Made by a program: the position numbers and the translations under genes. From Sphingomonas ginkgonis (GTDB lineage Bacteria > Pseudomonadota > Alphaproteobacteria > Sphingomonadales > Sphingomonadaceae), in assembly GCF_003970925.1 (NCBI RefSeq), contig NZ_RWJF01000001.1, positions 1,296,501-1,360,500 of the forward strand: 64,000 bases of DNA, read 5' to 3'. Of this stretch, positions 1-8,377 are shown piece by piece. The notes below the pieces were generated by a model. It ran no database searches. It was not told the origin of the DNA and worked only from the letters and a program-made list of their open reading frames with translations. Each line of letters begins with the position of its first letter. Positions within the stretch are counted from its first letter, which is position 1.

Positions 1-1
1 T

Positions 2-352
2 GCGCGCAAGCCAGGTCGGGAAGGAGGCGAGGACCGCGGCGGTCGCGCCCGCCCAGGCGCCGGTGCGCTTCTCCTCGGGCCGGGCGAGGCTGGCGCCGGC
101 GATCGCGCCGGTGGCCAGGCGAGCCGCGAGCCCGGCCGGCACGATCCGGTCGGGCGCCGACTTCATCTTGTCCCCGTAGAGTTCGCCGAGCGCGAGCGCA
201 GCGGTGCCGGCCGCCACCCAGGGGTTGGCAAGCCACTTCATCCGCCCTTCCTGCTCGGGCAGCCGTCCGGCGGCGCTGGCGAGGCTGACGGCGGCGAGCG
301 GGGTCATCGAGCGGGCGCCGGCGGTGGCGCCGACGAGGGCGGAGGCGAGCAT
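2..352 (-). CDS. DUF4126 family membrane protein (partial, C-terminus off the left edge)
   Basis: An open frame starts at an ATG and runs off the left edge without a stop, giving 117 codons. The protein opens with small hydrophobic residues and a GARSMTPLAAV-like stretch near residues 12-22, which I recognise from DUF4126 proteins; glycine/alanine-rich hydrophobic segments follow (around 45-60 and 75-115). It is probably an inner-membrane protein of unknown role. It is transcribed divergently from hslO, with under 100 bp between the starts. The family call rests on the N-terminal motif only; the function is unknown. Confidence 0.6.
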   Translation of the reverse strand, partial: MLASALVGATAGARSMTPLAAVSLASAAGRLPEQEGRMKWLANPWVAAGTAALALGELYGDKMKSAPDRIVPAGLAARLATGAIAGASLARPEEKRTGAWAGATAAVLASFPTWLAR

Positions 353-447
353 GGCAGGTCCTTCGGTCTGTTCACGCGATCAACGCGCCGGCCCCCGGCG
401 CGGTCCCGTTCTTGTTCGCCACCGGACGGCTTCCTATCTCGCCCGCA

Positions 448-1359
448 ATGACTTCCGACAATCTGACCCTCGACGTGGCGCTCAGCGTCGTCATTCCCGA
501 GCGCCACGCCCGCGGCCGCGCGGCCCGGCTCGGCCCCGCGCTCGCCAGCATTCTCGCCAATCACAAATATCCGCCGGTCCTCGAGAAGCTGCTGGCCGAG
601 GCGCTGGTGCTGACCGCGCTCCTCGGTTCGCTGCTCAAGGACCCGGGCGGGCAGCTCACCATTCAGGCCCAGACTGAGGGCGGCGCGATCGACCTGCTGG
701 TCTGCGACTATCTCGGCGGCGAGCTGCGCGGCTATGTCCGCCATGACGCGGAGAAGATCGCCGATCTCGGCCCCAACGCCAGCCTCAAGAGCCTGTTCGG
801 GCGCGGCTATCTCGCGATCACCTTCGACCAGCCGGCGACCGACGAGCGCTACCAAGGGATCGTCCCGCTGGAGGGCGACAGCCTGGCCGAGGCGGCGCAG
901 AGCTATTTCAGCCAGTCCGAGCAGATCCCGAGCCTGATCCGGCTCGCCGTGCGCCGCGACGAGGCGGGCGAGTGGATTGGCGGCGGGCTCCTGTTCCAGC
1001 ACCTCCCCGAGGGCGAGGAGGGTCGCGAGCGGCTCCACACGCGCCTCGACCATCCCGACTGGGATCATGTCGCGGCGCTCGCCGGGACGATCCGCCCGGA
1101 GGAGCTAACCGACCCCGCGCTGCCGCTCGACACGATCGTCTGGCGGCTGTTCCACGAGGAAGCCGAGGTGCGCACGCTTGCGCCTGTCGCGCTGTCGCGC
1201 GGCTGCCGCTGCGACCCCGACTATGTCCGTTCGGTGATCGCCCGCTTTCCGGCGGAGGACCGCGCAGAAATGGCCGACGAGAGCGGTCTCATCAAGGTCG
1301 ATTGTGCCTTTTGCGCGACGAGCTTCCCGATCCACTTCGATCGCGCTGATCTGTGTTAA
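448..1359 (+). CDS. hslO: Hsp33 redox-regulated chaperone HslO
   Basis: Hsp33 is a cytosolic holdase chaperone switched on by oxidation of a zinc-binding cysteine cluster. The 303-aa product ends with the diagnostic cysteines, a CxC at residues 253/255 and a CxxC at 286/289. The preceding fold (SLLKDPGGQLTIQ, DLLVCDYLGGELRGYVR) matches the Hsp33 N-terminal domain. I chose the ATG at 448 rather than an in-frame TTG 12 codons upstream, because homologues begin close to the segment after this ATG and the upstream codons look non-conserved. The small secreted-protein gene follows after 10 bp, so the two may be co-transcribed. Confidence 0.95.
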   Translation: MTSDNLTLDVALSVVIPERHARGRAARLGPALASILANHKYPPVLEKLLAEALVLTALLGSLLKDPGGQLTIQAQTEGGAIDLLVCDYLGGELRGYVRHDAEKIADLGPNASLKSLFGRGYLAITFDQPATDERYQGIVPLEGDSLAEAAQSYFSQSEQIPSLIRLAVRRDEAGEWIGGGLLFQHLPEGEEGRERLHTRLDHPDWDHVAALAGTIRPEELTDPALPLDTIVWRLFHEEAEVRTLAPVALSRGCRCDPDYVRSVIARFPAEDRAEMADESGLIKVDCAFCATSFPIHFDRADLC

Positions 1360-1369
1360 GCTGAGAGCA

Positions 1370-1741
1370 ATGTTGCTCCGATTCGCCACGGCGCTCGCCG
1401 CCTTCGTCCTGACCGCGGGCGCGGTCCATGCCTTCCCCGGCGTGGAGGGCGGCGCATGGGAAGTCAGCCGCTCGGCAGCGGGCGGCAATGCGGCGCGGGT
1501 CTGCGTGCCCGACATCGCGGTGCTCGCCCAGTGGGAGCATCGCGGCCAGCCTTGTACCCGGGTGGTGATCAGCCGGACCCCGGCGGGCGAGGTCATTCAT
1601 TACACCTGCCCGGGCGGCGGCTTCGGGCAGACCAAGGTGACGATGATCACCCCGCGCACGCTGCGGCTCGAGACCCAGGGGATCAGCGGCGGCCTGCCGT
1701 TCGCCTACACGCTGACCGCGCGCCGGGTCGGCGGCTGCTGA
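1370..1741 (+). CDS. Small secreted protein, DUF3617-like
   Basis: This 123-aa product starts with a clear Sec signal peptide (hydrophobic core LLRFATALAAFVLTAGA, probable cleavage after VHA near residue 21). The mature part has a GGAWEVSRS motif, three well-spaced cysteines plus a terminal one, and a predicted beta-rich composition. The W-E pattern after the signal and the paired cysteines recall DUF3617 proteins, but the similarity is weak. An earlier in-frame ATG inside hslO would put basic residues before the signal peptide and is less likely. It lies 10 bp after hslO; the function is unknown. Confidence 0.65.
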   Translation: MLLRFATALAAFVLTAGAVHAFPGVEGGAWEVSRSAAGGNAARVCVPDIAVLAQWEHRGQPCTRVVISRTPAGEVIHYTCPGGGFGQTKVTMITPRTLRLETQGISGGLPFAYTLTARRVGGC

Positions 1742-1785
1742 GATCCATTAAGGCTCTGTTTAACAAGCCTGTGCTAGCGCTTTCC

Positions 1786-1876
1786 TCGTGCTTCTCGTGG
1801 AGCACGTATTCCTCCCTTCGGGTAAGAGCCCGACACCTGGGCCGCTTCGACAGATTGCCGGGCGGCCCTCTCTTTT
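1786..1876 (+). ncRNA. Candidate small RNA or structured queC leader
   Basis: The 169-bp gap before queC holds two strong hairpins. The first is an 8-bp stem at 1787-1806 with a TCGT loop. The second is a 7-bp GC stem (1839-1845 with 1862-1868) followed by a T-rich tract. Between them lies a single-stranded CCTCCC, complementary to a Shine-Dalgarno sequence, as in several alphaproteobacterial sRNAs. The region could be a free small RNA or an attenuated queC leader. I do not see a preQ1 aptamer consensus and cannot assign a family. Confidence 0.35.
1839..1876 (+). terminator. Rho-independent terminator upstream of queC
   Basis: The arms GGGCCGC and GCGGCCC form a 7-bp perfect stem around a 16-nt loop, followed directly by TCTCTTTT. 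It could end the hslO transcript or the candidate small RNA, or act as an attenuator for queCE, whose ATG lies 35 bp downstream. Confidence 0.5.
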
Positions 1877-1910
1877 GAGTCGACGCCGCTTCGACTAAGG
1901 CGCGCCCGTC

Positions 1911-2594
1911 ATGACAGAAGAACGCCACGCCGTGGTCCTCCTCTCGGGCGGACTGGACTCGATGGTTTGCGCCGCCCTCGCGCGCGAGCAGGGCTTCCGG
2001 GTGCTCGCGCTGACGGTCGACTACAACCAGCGGCACCGGGTCGAGCTGAACGCCGCGCGGCGGATCGCCGCCGACCTCGCCGACCGCCACATCGTCCTCC
2101 CGCTCGACCTGCGCGCGTTCGGCGGGTCCGCGCTGACCAGCGACGTGGCGGTCCCCAAGGATGGCGTCGGCGAGGGCATCCCGGTCACCTACGTCCCCGC
2201 GCGCAACACCATCTTTCTTAGCCTGGCGCTCGGCTGGGCCGAGGCGGCGGGCGCGCGCGACCTGTTCGTCGGGGTCAACGCGCTAGACTATTCCGGTTAC
2301 CCCGACTGCCGGCCCGAGTTCATCGCCGCCTTCGAGCAGCTTGCTAACACCGCGACCAAGGCCGGGGCGGAAGGCGACCGCTTCACCGTTCACGCGCCGC
2401 TCCAGCACATGACCAAGGCCGACATTGCGCGCGAGGCCGCCCGGCTCGGGCTCGACGCGGGGCTGAGCCACAGCTGCTACGACCCGGCGCCGGACGGCGG
2501 CGCCTGCGGCCTGTGCGACGCCTGCCGGCTGCGCGCCAAGGGGTTCGAGGACGCCGACCTCCCCGATCCGACGCGCTACGCGGCGGCGCGATGA
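1911..2594 (+). CDS. queC: 7-cyano-7-deazaguanine synthase QueC
   Basis: QueC converts 7-carboxy-7-deazaguanine and ammonia to preQ0 using ATP, in queuosine tRNA modification. The 227-aa protein has the PP-loop SGGLDS at residues 12-17 and the family's VDYNQRH and [10 protein letters not shown] segments. It ends with the zinc-binding cysteines (SHSCYD, then CGLCDAC). Length and motifs are normal. The stop codon overlaps the queE start as ATGA, so the two genes are almost certainly translationally coupled. A hairpin-rich leader lies upstream. Confidence 0.96.
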   Translation: MTEERHAVVLLSGGLDSMVCAALAREQGFRVLALTVDYNQRHRVELNAARRIAADLADRHIVLPLDLRAFGGSALTSDVAVPKDGVGEGIPVTYVPARNTIFLSLALGWAEAAGARDLFVGVNALDYSGYPDCRPEFIAAFEQLANTATKAGAEGDRFTVHAPLQHMTKADIAREAARLGLDAGLSHSCYDPAPDGGACGLCDACRLRAKGFEDADLPDPTRYAAAR

Positions 2595-3223
2595 GCTACG
2601 CGGTCAAGGAAGCCTTTCTGACGCTGCAGGGCGAGGGGGCGCAGAGCGGAAGCCGCGCGGTGTTCCTCCGCTTCGCCGGCTGCAACCTGTGGAGCGGGCG
2701 CGAGGAAGACCGGGCCAGCGCGCAGTGCCGCTTCTGCGATACCGACTTCGTCGGCATGGACGGGGAGGGCGGCGGCCGCTTCGCCGATGCCGCGACGCTG
2801 GCCGACCATGTCGAGCGATTGTGGGGCCAGGGCGCCGAGCGGCGACTGGTGGTGATCACCGGCGGCGAGCCGATGCTGCAGCTGGATTCCGGGCTGGTCG
2901 AGGCGCTTCACGCGCGCGGCTTCCGGATCGCGATGGAGAGCAACGGAACGCTTCCGGCGGCGGCGGGGCTCGACTGGCTGTGCGTCAGCCCCAAGGCCGG
3001 AACGGAGGTCGTCCAGCGGGCCGGCGACGAGCTCAAGCTGGTCTGGCCGCAGCCAGGGATCGACCCTGAGGCGCTCGAGCGCTGGGACTTCGCGCATTTT
3101 CTCGTCCAGCCGATGGACGGGGCGGACCGGGCAGCGGCGCTGGACGCGGCGATCGCGCTGGTGATGGAGCGGCCGCGCTGGCGGCTCAGCCTCCAGGCGC
3201 ACAAGGTGGTCGGACTGCCCTGA
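2591..3223 (+). CDS. queE: 7-carboxy-7-deazaguanine synthase QueE
   Basis: QueE is a radical-SAM enzyme that ring-contracts 6-carboxytetrahydropterin to 7-carboxy-7-deazaguanine. The 210-aa protein starts at the ATG overlapping the queC stop and shows [11 protein letters not shown] near the N-terminus. The 4Fe-4S cysteines are C31, C46 and C49, a CX14CX2C spacing instead of the usual CX3CX2C. I recall this expanded loop from some proteobacterial QueE enzymes such as that of Burkholderia multivorans. VITGGEP and SPKAG motifs follow. No queD or queF is visible in this window. Confidence 0.94.
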   Translation: MSYAVKEAFLTLQGEGAQSGSRAVFLRFAGCNLWSGREEDRASAQCRFCDTDFVGMDGEGGGRFADAATLADHVERLWGQGAERRLVVITGGEPMLQLDSGLVEALHARGFRIAMESNGTLPAAAGLDWLCVSPKAGTEVVQRAGDELKLVWPQPGIDPEALERWDFAHFLVQPMDGADRAAALDAAIALVMERPRWRLSLQAHKVVGLP

Positions 3224-3241
3224 CCCGGGCCGGCCGGCCGC

Positions 3242-3670
3242 CTACTGGGCGTTGCCGGGCGGGTTCGCCGGAGCGGCGGGCAGGGGCGCGAGCGTATCGG
3301 CGGGCGCGCTGCTGTTGCCGGCGCCGGCCGGGGCGGTCGCCGGGCTGCTGCGGCGCGGGGCCGGGCGATGCTCGTCGGTCGCGGCGGCGCGGCTGGCGGC
3401 GCGATTGGCGGAGGCGGCGCTGGCGGCCTGGGCGGCGTTGGCGGCCTGGTCGGCAGCGAGATTGGGGATGTCGTCGGGCGGCAGATCGGCCGCCATGTTC
3501 GCCGCGTCGGCATCGGCGGCGTCGATCGAGGTCATGTCGTTGGTCAGGCCGATGCTCGACACGGCGCTGTTGTCGTCGACGCTGACCGCGTTCGAGGTCT
3601 CGGCGTTGCGATGGCAGCCCGCCAGAAGGATCGCCGCCGCGCCCAAGGGCAGAACCGCCCGCATTCCCAC
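3242..3670 (-). CDS. Low-complexity Asp/Ala-rich lipoprotein
   Basis: This 142-aa product has a lipoprotein signal peptide with lipobox LLAGC near residue 19. The mature chain is alanine-, asparagine- and aspartate-rich (repeated AAD/AAN), and its C-terminal third is proline/alanine-rich. No catalytic motif is visible, so it is probably a disordered envelope lipoprotein. A second low-complexity lipoprotein lies directly upstream on the same strand. An alternative ATG two codons in is equally possible. Function unknown. Confidence 0.6.
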   Translation of the reverse strand: MGMRAVLPLGAAAILLAGCHRNAETSNAVSVDDNSAVSSIGLTNDMTSIDAADADAANMAADLPPDDIPNLAADQAANAAQAASAASANRAASRAAATDEHRPAPRRSSPATAPAGAGNSSAPADTLAPLPAAPANPPGNAQ

Positions 3671-3696
3671 TCTCCCGAACTTGCCCGAATGTGAAA

Positions 3697-3756
3697 GAGG
3701 CTGCCGGCCCTGCCGACAGCCTCCCGATCCGTCGACGCTCCCCGCGAGGGGGAGCG
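3697..3756 (-). terminator. Double hairpin after the Met/Asn/Thr-rich lipoprotein gene
   Basis: Read on the minus strand, the stop of the 3765-4049 gene is followed by an 8-bp stem (arms 3736-3743 and 3749-3756). An 11-bp imperfect stem follows (arms 3697-3703 and 3717-3723 plus an inner CGGC/GCCG), then CTTTC. This looks like an intrinsic terminator separating the two lipoprotein genes. Confidence 0.45.
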
Positions 3757-3764
3757 CCCACCGA

Positions 3765-4049
3765 TTACATGGCGTTGTTAGTCGCCGTGTTCATCGTCGT
3801 CGTGGTGGTCGTGGTGTTCGACGCATTCATCGACGAGTTCATGTCGGTCGAGTTCATCGACATGTTGGCGTCGTTCGACATGGCGTTCATGTCGGTCGCG
3901 TTCATGTCGGTGGCGTTCATGTCGGTGGTGGTGGTGTTCATGTCGGTCGTCATGTTGGTGTCGACGTTCATGGTGTTGTTCGCGGCTTCGTTGCTGCTGC
4001 AAGCCGAAACCGCCAGGGCCGCACCAGCGACCAGGATAAGAGCACGCAT
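3765..4049 (-). CDS. Met/Asn/Thr-repeat lipoprotein
   Basis: This 94-aa product has a short signal peptide with lipobox VSAC at about residues 14-17. The mature part is almost entirely Met, Asn, Thr, Asp, Ser and Ala, built from repeats of the type T-D-M-N-A, with a run of seven Thr near the end. The DNA carries a matching 15-bp tandem repeat. It is probably disordered, exported and anchored to a membrane. Such Met/Asn-rich lipoproteins are common but uncharacterised in sphingomonads; a metal-binding role via methionines is speculative. The lipobox and uninterrupted frame support a real gene. Confidence 0.6.
   Translation of the reverse strand: MRALILVAGAALAVSACSSNEAANNTMNVDTNMTTDMNTTTTDMNATDMNATDMNAMSNDANMSMNSTDMNSSMNASNTTTTTTTMNTATNNAM
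3838..3951. repeat. 15-bp tandem repeat inside the lipoprotein gene
   Basis: The unit TTCATGTCGGTSGCG occurs at 3886, 3901 and 3916, with diverged copies at 3838 and 3937. The period of 15 bp equals five codons, so unit gain or loss would keep the reading frame and change only protein length. Confidence 0.8.
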
Positions 4050-4134
4050 TCAAGACTCCCTAGATAAATATGATCTGGCGTGGCTTAGCCGCGTCGCAAA
4101 TCGGGCTGCACAATACTGACTCGTTTGCCGGCCC

Positions 4135-4797
4135 TCAAGCACCTTTGCTGGGCAGGCCTATTTTTCCCAGAAATTCGGGAAATTCTTGTTCCAGCGCTTC
4201 GTCCAACGCTTTCATTTTGGCTCTGTTCCCAAGCGCTTGCAGCGAGGTCACGCCAAAATCGGCGATCCCACACGGGACGATCCCGCCGAAATGGGAGAGA
4301 TCCGGGGAAAGGTTGATGGCGAAGCCGTGGAGCGTGACCCACTTCTTCACCCGCACGCCGATCGCCCCGATCTTGGCCTCGGCCGACCCCTCGCCGGTCC
4401 AGATCCCGATCCGCCCGGGTTCCTGCCGGGCGGCGACCCCGAGCCGGCCGAGCGCGGCGATCATCCAACCCTCGAGCGCGGCGACGAAGGCGCGAACGTC
4501 GCGGCCGCGGCGGTCGAGGTCGAGCATCAGGTAGCCGACCCGCTGCCCGGGACCATGATAGGTGTAGCGCCCGCCGCGCCCGGCCACATGGACCGGGAAG
4601 CCCATCGGGTTGAACAGCTCGGCCGGGTCGGCGCTGGTGCCGGCGGTGAACAGGGGCGGGTGCTCGACCAGCCACACCAGCTCGCCCGCGGTCCCGGCCC
4701 GGATCGCCGCGGCGCGCTCCTCCATTCGGGCCAGCGCCGCCTCGTAGGCGGTGAGCCCGGGCGCGACTTCCCATTCGACGCCGGCGATCGTCCTCAT
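4135..4797 (-). CDS. lipB: Octanoyltransferase LipB
   Basis: LipB moves octanoate from acyl carrier protein to lipoyl domains such as GcvH, which is encoded in this window. The 220-aa product has the family motifs [18 protein letters not shown] and KIGAIGV. The catalytic Lys is about residue 142 (AKIGAIGV) and the Cys about 176 (GGIVPCGI). I start at MRTIAGVEW; the in-frame upstream codons, rich in Arg/Pro, look like non-coding leader. It is divergent from the membrane-protein gene with about 100 bp between the starts. Confidence 0.94.
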   Translation of the reverse strand: MRTIAGVEWEVAPGLTAYEAALARMEERAAAIRAGTAGELVWLVEHPPLFTAGTSADPAELFNPMGFPVHVAGRGGRYTYHGPGQRVGYLMLDLDRRGRDVRAFVAALEGWMIAALGRLGVAARQEPGRIGIWTGEGSAEAKIGAIGVRVKKWVTLHGFAINLSPDLSHFGGIVPCGIADFGVTSLQALGNRAKMKALDEALEQEFPEFLGKIGLPSKGA

Positions 4798-4895
4798 CGC
4801 CCGCCGGCTTGGCGGATCGGCGCGCAGCGGGCAAGCCGATTGCCACTCGCCGCGCCGCTCCGCTACGGACGGCGGCGAAGCGAGGGGAAACAAGC

Positions 4896-5702
4896 ATGCG
4901 TCCACTGTCCATTTCAGAAGCCTGGGCCGGCAGCATGGCCCGGCTGCGCAGCGACGGACGCCTCTACGGCGCGGTCGGGCTCGCCTTCTTCGCGCTCCCC
5001 GACCTCGTCTATTCGGTCGCCGGGGCGAGCTCGATGGCCAGCGCCCAGCGCGATCCCGGCTCCTTCGCCCTGCTCCTCCTCATGCTGCTGCTCGGGATGG
5101 TCGGGCAGCTCGCGCTCGCCCGCCTCGCGCTTGGCGGCGGCGCCAGCGTCGGGGAGGCGATCCGTCATGCCGCGCGGCGCATCCCCGCGCTGATCGGCGC
5201 CGGTTTCCTCGTCGCGCTGCCGCTGATGCTCCCGCTCGTCCCGATTCTCGCCACCCTCCAGGGCGTGACCCCCAACAGCGTCCCGAGCGGCGGGCAGACG
5301 CTCGCCGCCCTCGCGTTCCTCCTCTGGTCGGTGCTGGTGGTGTGGGTCGCGGCCCGGCTGATGCTGCTCAGCCCGGTCGTCACCAGCGAGCCGCTCGGGC
5401 CGCTGGCCGCGCTGCGGCGGACGCTGGCGCTCACCAAGGGGCGCGCGCTCCGTCTGTTCGGGCTGATCGTCGCCTTCCTGATCGTCGCCGCGGTCGCCAG
5501 CATCGCGATCAGCTCGGCGGTCGGCGTGGTCGTCGTGCTGGCGCTCGGCCGGCCCGAGCCCTGGTCGGTTTCCGCGCTGCTGCTGGCCTTGGTCGCGGCG
5601 CTGGTCCAGGCCGCGATCACCGTCCTATTCGTGCTGCTGATCGCGCGGATCTACGCGCAGCTCGCCGCGCCGGAGGTCGGGGTGCCGAGCAGCGGCACCT
5701 GA
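4896..5702 (+). CDS. Multi-pass membrane protein of unknown function
   Basis: The 268-aa product has about six hydrophobic segments (near 24-38, 55-75, 95-120, 135-160, 185-215, 225-255) and a conserved-looking [19 protein letters not shown] stretch around residues 170-188. That layout resembles glycerophosphoryl-diester-phosphodiesterase membrane-domain-like proteins, but I cannot name a function. The ATG has a good GAGGGG ribosome-binding site. Its last 52 bp overlap the convergent GNAT gene, so the two C-termini are encoded in the same DNA. Confidence 0.7.
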   Translation: MRPLSISEAWAGSMARLRSDGRLYGAVGLAFFALPDLVYSVAGASSMASAQRDPGSFALLLLMLLLGMVGQLALARLALGGGASVGEAIRHAARRIPALIGAGFLVALPLMLPLVPILATLQGVTPNSVPSGGQTLAALAFLLWSVLVVWVAARLMLLSPVVTSEPLGPLAALRRTLALTKGRALRLFGLIVAFLIVAAVASIAISSAVGVVVVLALGRPEPWSVSALLLALVAALVQAAITVLFVLLIARIYAQLAAPEVGVPSSGT

Positions 5703-6262
5703 GGCGCGCAGTCCGACGGCAGGACCCCGGCGAGCCGCGGGTCGGCGAAGGTCTCGACCGCTCGGCGGACCGGCATGAAGCCGGCGCGACGATAGGCGGC
5801 GAGCGCCGCCGGATGGTCGAGCGAGCAGGTATGGACATGGACCCGCGCCACCCCGGGCCGCCACGCGTGCTCGACCGCCTCGGCGAGCAGCCAGCGCCCG
5901 TGGCCCCGCCCGGCGAGTTCGGGAACCAGCCCGACGAACGCAAGCTCGCAGCTTTCCGGTTCGCGAAAGTCGAGCTCGAGCAGCCCCGCCTCGCCCTCGT
6001 CTTCGGCCACCACCCGGAACAGCTCGACCGCGTCCGAGCCGAGGATCGCGCCGAGTTCACCCTCATCCATCACCAGCCGCGAGAACCAGAGCCAAGGGGC
6101 CCCGACGCGGCGGAACAGCCGGCGGTACTCGTCGCTCGTGGGCCGCACCCACCGCTCCAGCCGCAGCGGGGAGGATGGGACCGCGAGCACGGGCCGCGCA
6201 CGCATCTCGAGATAGGTGACCACCGCGGCAAGCTGCTGATCGGCAAGCGGCTCCAGGCTCAT
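5651..6262 (-). CDS. GNAT family N-acetyltransferase
   Basis: This 203-aa protein carries a GNAT acetyl-CoA site (ELAFVGLVPELAGRGHGRWLL) at about residues 106-126. The downstream VHVHTCSLDHPAALAAYRRAGF segment is typical of motif B. The substrate is unknown. It is the last gene of a minus-strand set, starting 37 bp after hemF, which itself overlaps trmL. The C-terminal 17 codons lie over the end of the opposite membrane-protein gene. Confidence 0.85.
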   Translation of the reverse strand: MSLEPLADQQLAAVVTYLEMRARPVLAVPSSPLRLERWVRPTSDEYRRLFRRVGAPWLWFSRLVMDEGELGAILGSDAVELFRVVAEDEGEAGLLELDFREPESCELAFVGLVPELAGRGHGRWLLAEAVEHAWRPGVARVHVHTCSLDHPAALAAYRRAGFMPVRRAVETFADPRLAGVLPSDCAPQVPLLGTPTSGAASCA

Positions 6263-6299
6263 CCCCTCACGCCCGCCGTTCCGGCCCGCACTCGCCGCG

Positions 6300-7163
6300 T
6301 CACGCCCATTTCGCCAGCGGCGGCAGGCTCATCAGGATCGCGTCGATGTTGCCGCCGGTCTTCAGCCCGAACAGCGTCCCGCGGTCGTAGAGGAGGTTGA
6401 ACTCGACATAGCGGCCGCGGAAGCGGAGCAGCGCGTCCATCTCCTCCGCGGTGAACGGCTCGGCCATGCGTCGCCGGACGATCGCCGGAAACACGTCGAG
6501 GAACGCTTCGCCAACGTCGCGGGTGAAGGCGAAATGCTCCTCGAAGGTAGGGCCCTGGCCCGGTTCCGCGCACTCCAGCCGGTCGTAGAAGATCCCGCCG
6601 ACCCCGCGCGCGACCTGGCGGTGGGGGATCCAGAAATACTCCTCCGCCCACTTGGCGAAGCGGTCGTAATAGGTCGGGTCGTGCGCGGCGCAGGCGGCGC
6701 GCAGCCGGGCGTGGAAGGCGTCGGTGTCCTCCTCCCGCGGCAGCGCCGGGTTGAGGTCCGCGCCGCCGCCGAACCAGCGCTTCGTCGTCGTCAGGAAGCG
6801 CGTGTTCATGTGCACCGCGGGGACGCGCGGGTTGGCCATGTGGGCGACGAGGCTGATTCCGGTGGCGAAGAAGCTCGGATCCTCCTCGGCGCCGGGGATG
6901 CTCTTGGCGAATTCCGGGCTGAAGCGGCCACCGACGGTCGAGACGTTGACCCCGACCTTCTCGAACACCTTGCCCGTCATCTGCCCGCGGACGCCGCCGC
7001 CGCCGCTCGAACCGTCTTCCTCGGTGCGGTCCCATGGGATGTACTGGAAGGCGGCGTCGGAGCCGGCCTCCCGCTCAATCGCCTCGAACGCGGCCGTGAT
7101 CCGGTCGCGCAGGGACTCGAACCAGGCGCGGGCCTGCAGCTGCTGGTCGTCGAGCGGCTTCAT
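6300..7163 (-). CDS. hemF: Oxygen-dependent coproporphyrinogen III oxidase HemF
   Basis: HemF decarboxylates coproporphyrinogen III to protoporphyrinogen IX using oxygen, in haem synthesis. The 287-aa protein has the family's GGGGVRGQMTGKVFEKVGVN, AVHMNTRF, KRWFGGGADLNP and VEFNLLYDRGTLFGLKTGGN segments. A much longer in-frame open stretch upstream runs through trmL in another frame and is not coding. The start ATG overlaps the trmL stop (ATGA). hemA, the first step of the same pathway, lies far to the right in this window. Confidence 0.96.
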   Translation of the reverse strand: MKPLDDQQLQARAWFESLRDRITAAFEAIEREAGSDAAFQYIPWDRTEEDGSSGGGGVRGQMTGKVFEKVGVNVSTVGGRFSPEFAKSIPGAEEDPSFFATGISLVAHMANPRVPAVHMNTRFLTTTKRWFGGGADLNPALPREEDTDAFHARLRAACAAHDPTYYDRFAKWAEEYFWIPHRQVARGVGGIFYDRLECAEPGQGPTFEEHFAFTRDVGEAFLDVFPAIVRRRMAEPFTAEEMDALLRFRGRYVEFNLLYDRGTLFGLKTGGNIDAILMSLPPLAKWA

Positions 7164-7612
7164 GTCGGCAGTCCTCCGGTCTGGCGAAGTGCCTCGGCCA
7201 GCGCGATCGCGGCCGAGGTGGCGAGATTGAAGCTGCGCACCGCCGGGCGCAGCGGGATCCGCGCGGCGAGCGGGCAGGCGGCGCGGACCGCGTCGGGGAC
7301 GCCCGCGCTCTCCTTGCCGAACAGCAGCACGTCGCCGGGCTCGAAGCGGGTGTCGAACAGCGAGGTGTCGGCCCGGGTCGTCAGCAGCACCAGCCGGGCA
7401 GGCGAGACCGCCCGGGCGAAGGCGGCGAACCCGGCGTGGCGGCGCACCTCGACATGATCGATATAGTCCATCGCCGTCCGGCGGACCCGCCGGTCGTCCC
7501 AAGCGAACCCCATCGGCTCGATCAGCTCGACCGGGCAGCCGAAGCAGGCGCCGAGCCGCAGCACGGCACCGACGTTGCCGGCGATCTCGGGTTCGAACAG
7601 GGCGAGGCGCAT
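7160..7612 (-). CDS. trmL: tRNA (cytidine(34)-2'-O)-methyltransferase TrmL
   Basis: This 150-aa single-domain SPOUT methyltransferase starts MRLALFEPEIAGNVGAVLRL. It has the knot motifs LLFGKESAGVPDAV and IPLRPAVRSFNLATSAAIAL expected of TrmL, which methylates the wobble ribose of tRNA-Leu. Length is typical. It heads a compact minus-strand trmL-hemF-GNAT set and is divergent from the cytochrome bc1 operon. Confidence 0.93.
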   Translation of the reverse strand: MRLALFEPEIAGNVGAVLRLGACFGCPVELIEPMGFAWDDRRVRRTAMDYIDHVEVRRHAGFAAFARAVSPARLVLLTTRADTSLFDTRFEPGDVLLFGKESAGVPDAVRAACPLAARIPLRPAVRSFNLATSAAIALAEALRQTGGLPT

Positions 7613-7783
7613 GGCCGGCCGTTACGGCGAACGCCTCGCCGCGGGCAAGGCACACATTCCCATTTGCAAGCTTGTAGCGAGGCGCTATCAGCCGCCCAAT
7701 CCGCCGGAGAAGAAGGCTTCCCGGCGGTTCGTCATATGTGACTTCATCCGGGGCACACGCGACAAACGGATACAAGGGTGAGC

Positions 7784-8365
7784 ATGGCCACGCTGGAACA
7801 TGAAGCCAACGGTGAACCGATCATCGATGGCGACGGGGGTGAGGGCGGCGTCCGCCGCCGTGATTTTATCAATGTCGCGGCGCTGAGCTTCGCCGGCGTC
7901 GGCGCGGTCGCGGTGGCGCTCCCGCTGATCAGCCAGATGTCTCCGTCGGCCGACGTGCTGGCGCAGGCGTCCGTCGACGTCGACATCTCCAAGATCCTGC
8001 CGGGGCAGGCGATCAAGACCAGCTGGCGCAAGCAGCCGATCTTCGTTCGCAACCTGCAGCCGAAGGAGATTGCGGAGGCCAATGCGGTCCCGCTCAGCGA
8101 ATTGCGCGATCCCGAGACGCTCGCGCAGCGGACCAAGCCCGGCCACACTAACTGGCTGATCACGCTGGGCGTCTGCACTCACCTCGGCTGCATCCCGCTC
8201 GGCACCGGCGAGGGCGAGAACCGCGGCGAGTTCGGCGGCTATTTCTGCCCCTGCCACGGCTCGCAGTACGACACCGCCGCCCGCATCCGCAAAGGCCCGG
8301 CCCCCAAGAACCTGGTCGTGCCGCCCTACGAATTCTCGTCGCCCACCGTGGTCAAGATCGGCTGA
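7784..8365 (+). CDS. petA: Ubiquinol-cytochrome c reductase Rieske iron-sulfur subunit
   Basis: This is the Rieske subunit of cytochrome bc1, which takes electrons from ubiquinol at the Qo site. The 193-aa protein has a twin-arginine motif ([11 protein letters not shown]) before a transmembrane anchor. The two 2Fe-2S boxes are CTHLGC and CPCHGS. I start at ATG 7784 because an AAGGGTGAG Shine-Dalgarno lies just upstream; GTG 7778 is an in-frame alternative two codons earlier. It is the first gene of petABC. Confidence 0.97.
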   Translation: MATLEHEANGEPIIDGDGGEGGVRRRDFINVAALSFAGVGAVAVALPLISQMSPSADVLAQASVDVDISKILPGQAIKTSWRKQPIFVRNLQPKEIAEANAVPLSELRDPETLAQRTKPGHTNWLITLGVCTHLGCIPLGTGEGENRGEFGGYFCPCHGSQYDTAARIRKGPAPKNLVVPPYEFSSPTVVKIG

Positions 8366-8377
8366 GGAAAGACTGAC

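Noticed and set aside
412..447. TTG start 12 codons upstream for hslO
   Set aside because: The extension (FATGRLPISPA-like) is not typical of Hsp33, and the ATG at 448 gives a normal N-terminus.
1742..1910. preQ1 riboswitch upstream of queC
   Set aside because: The A-rich tail and pseudoknot core of the preQ1 classes I know are not recognisable. It is kept only as an unassigned structured RNA.
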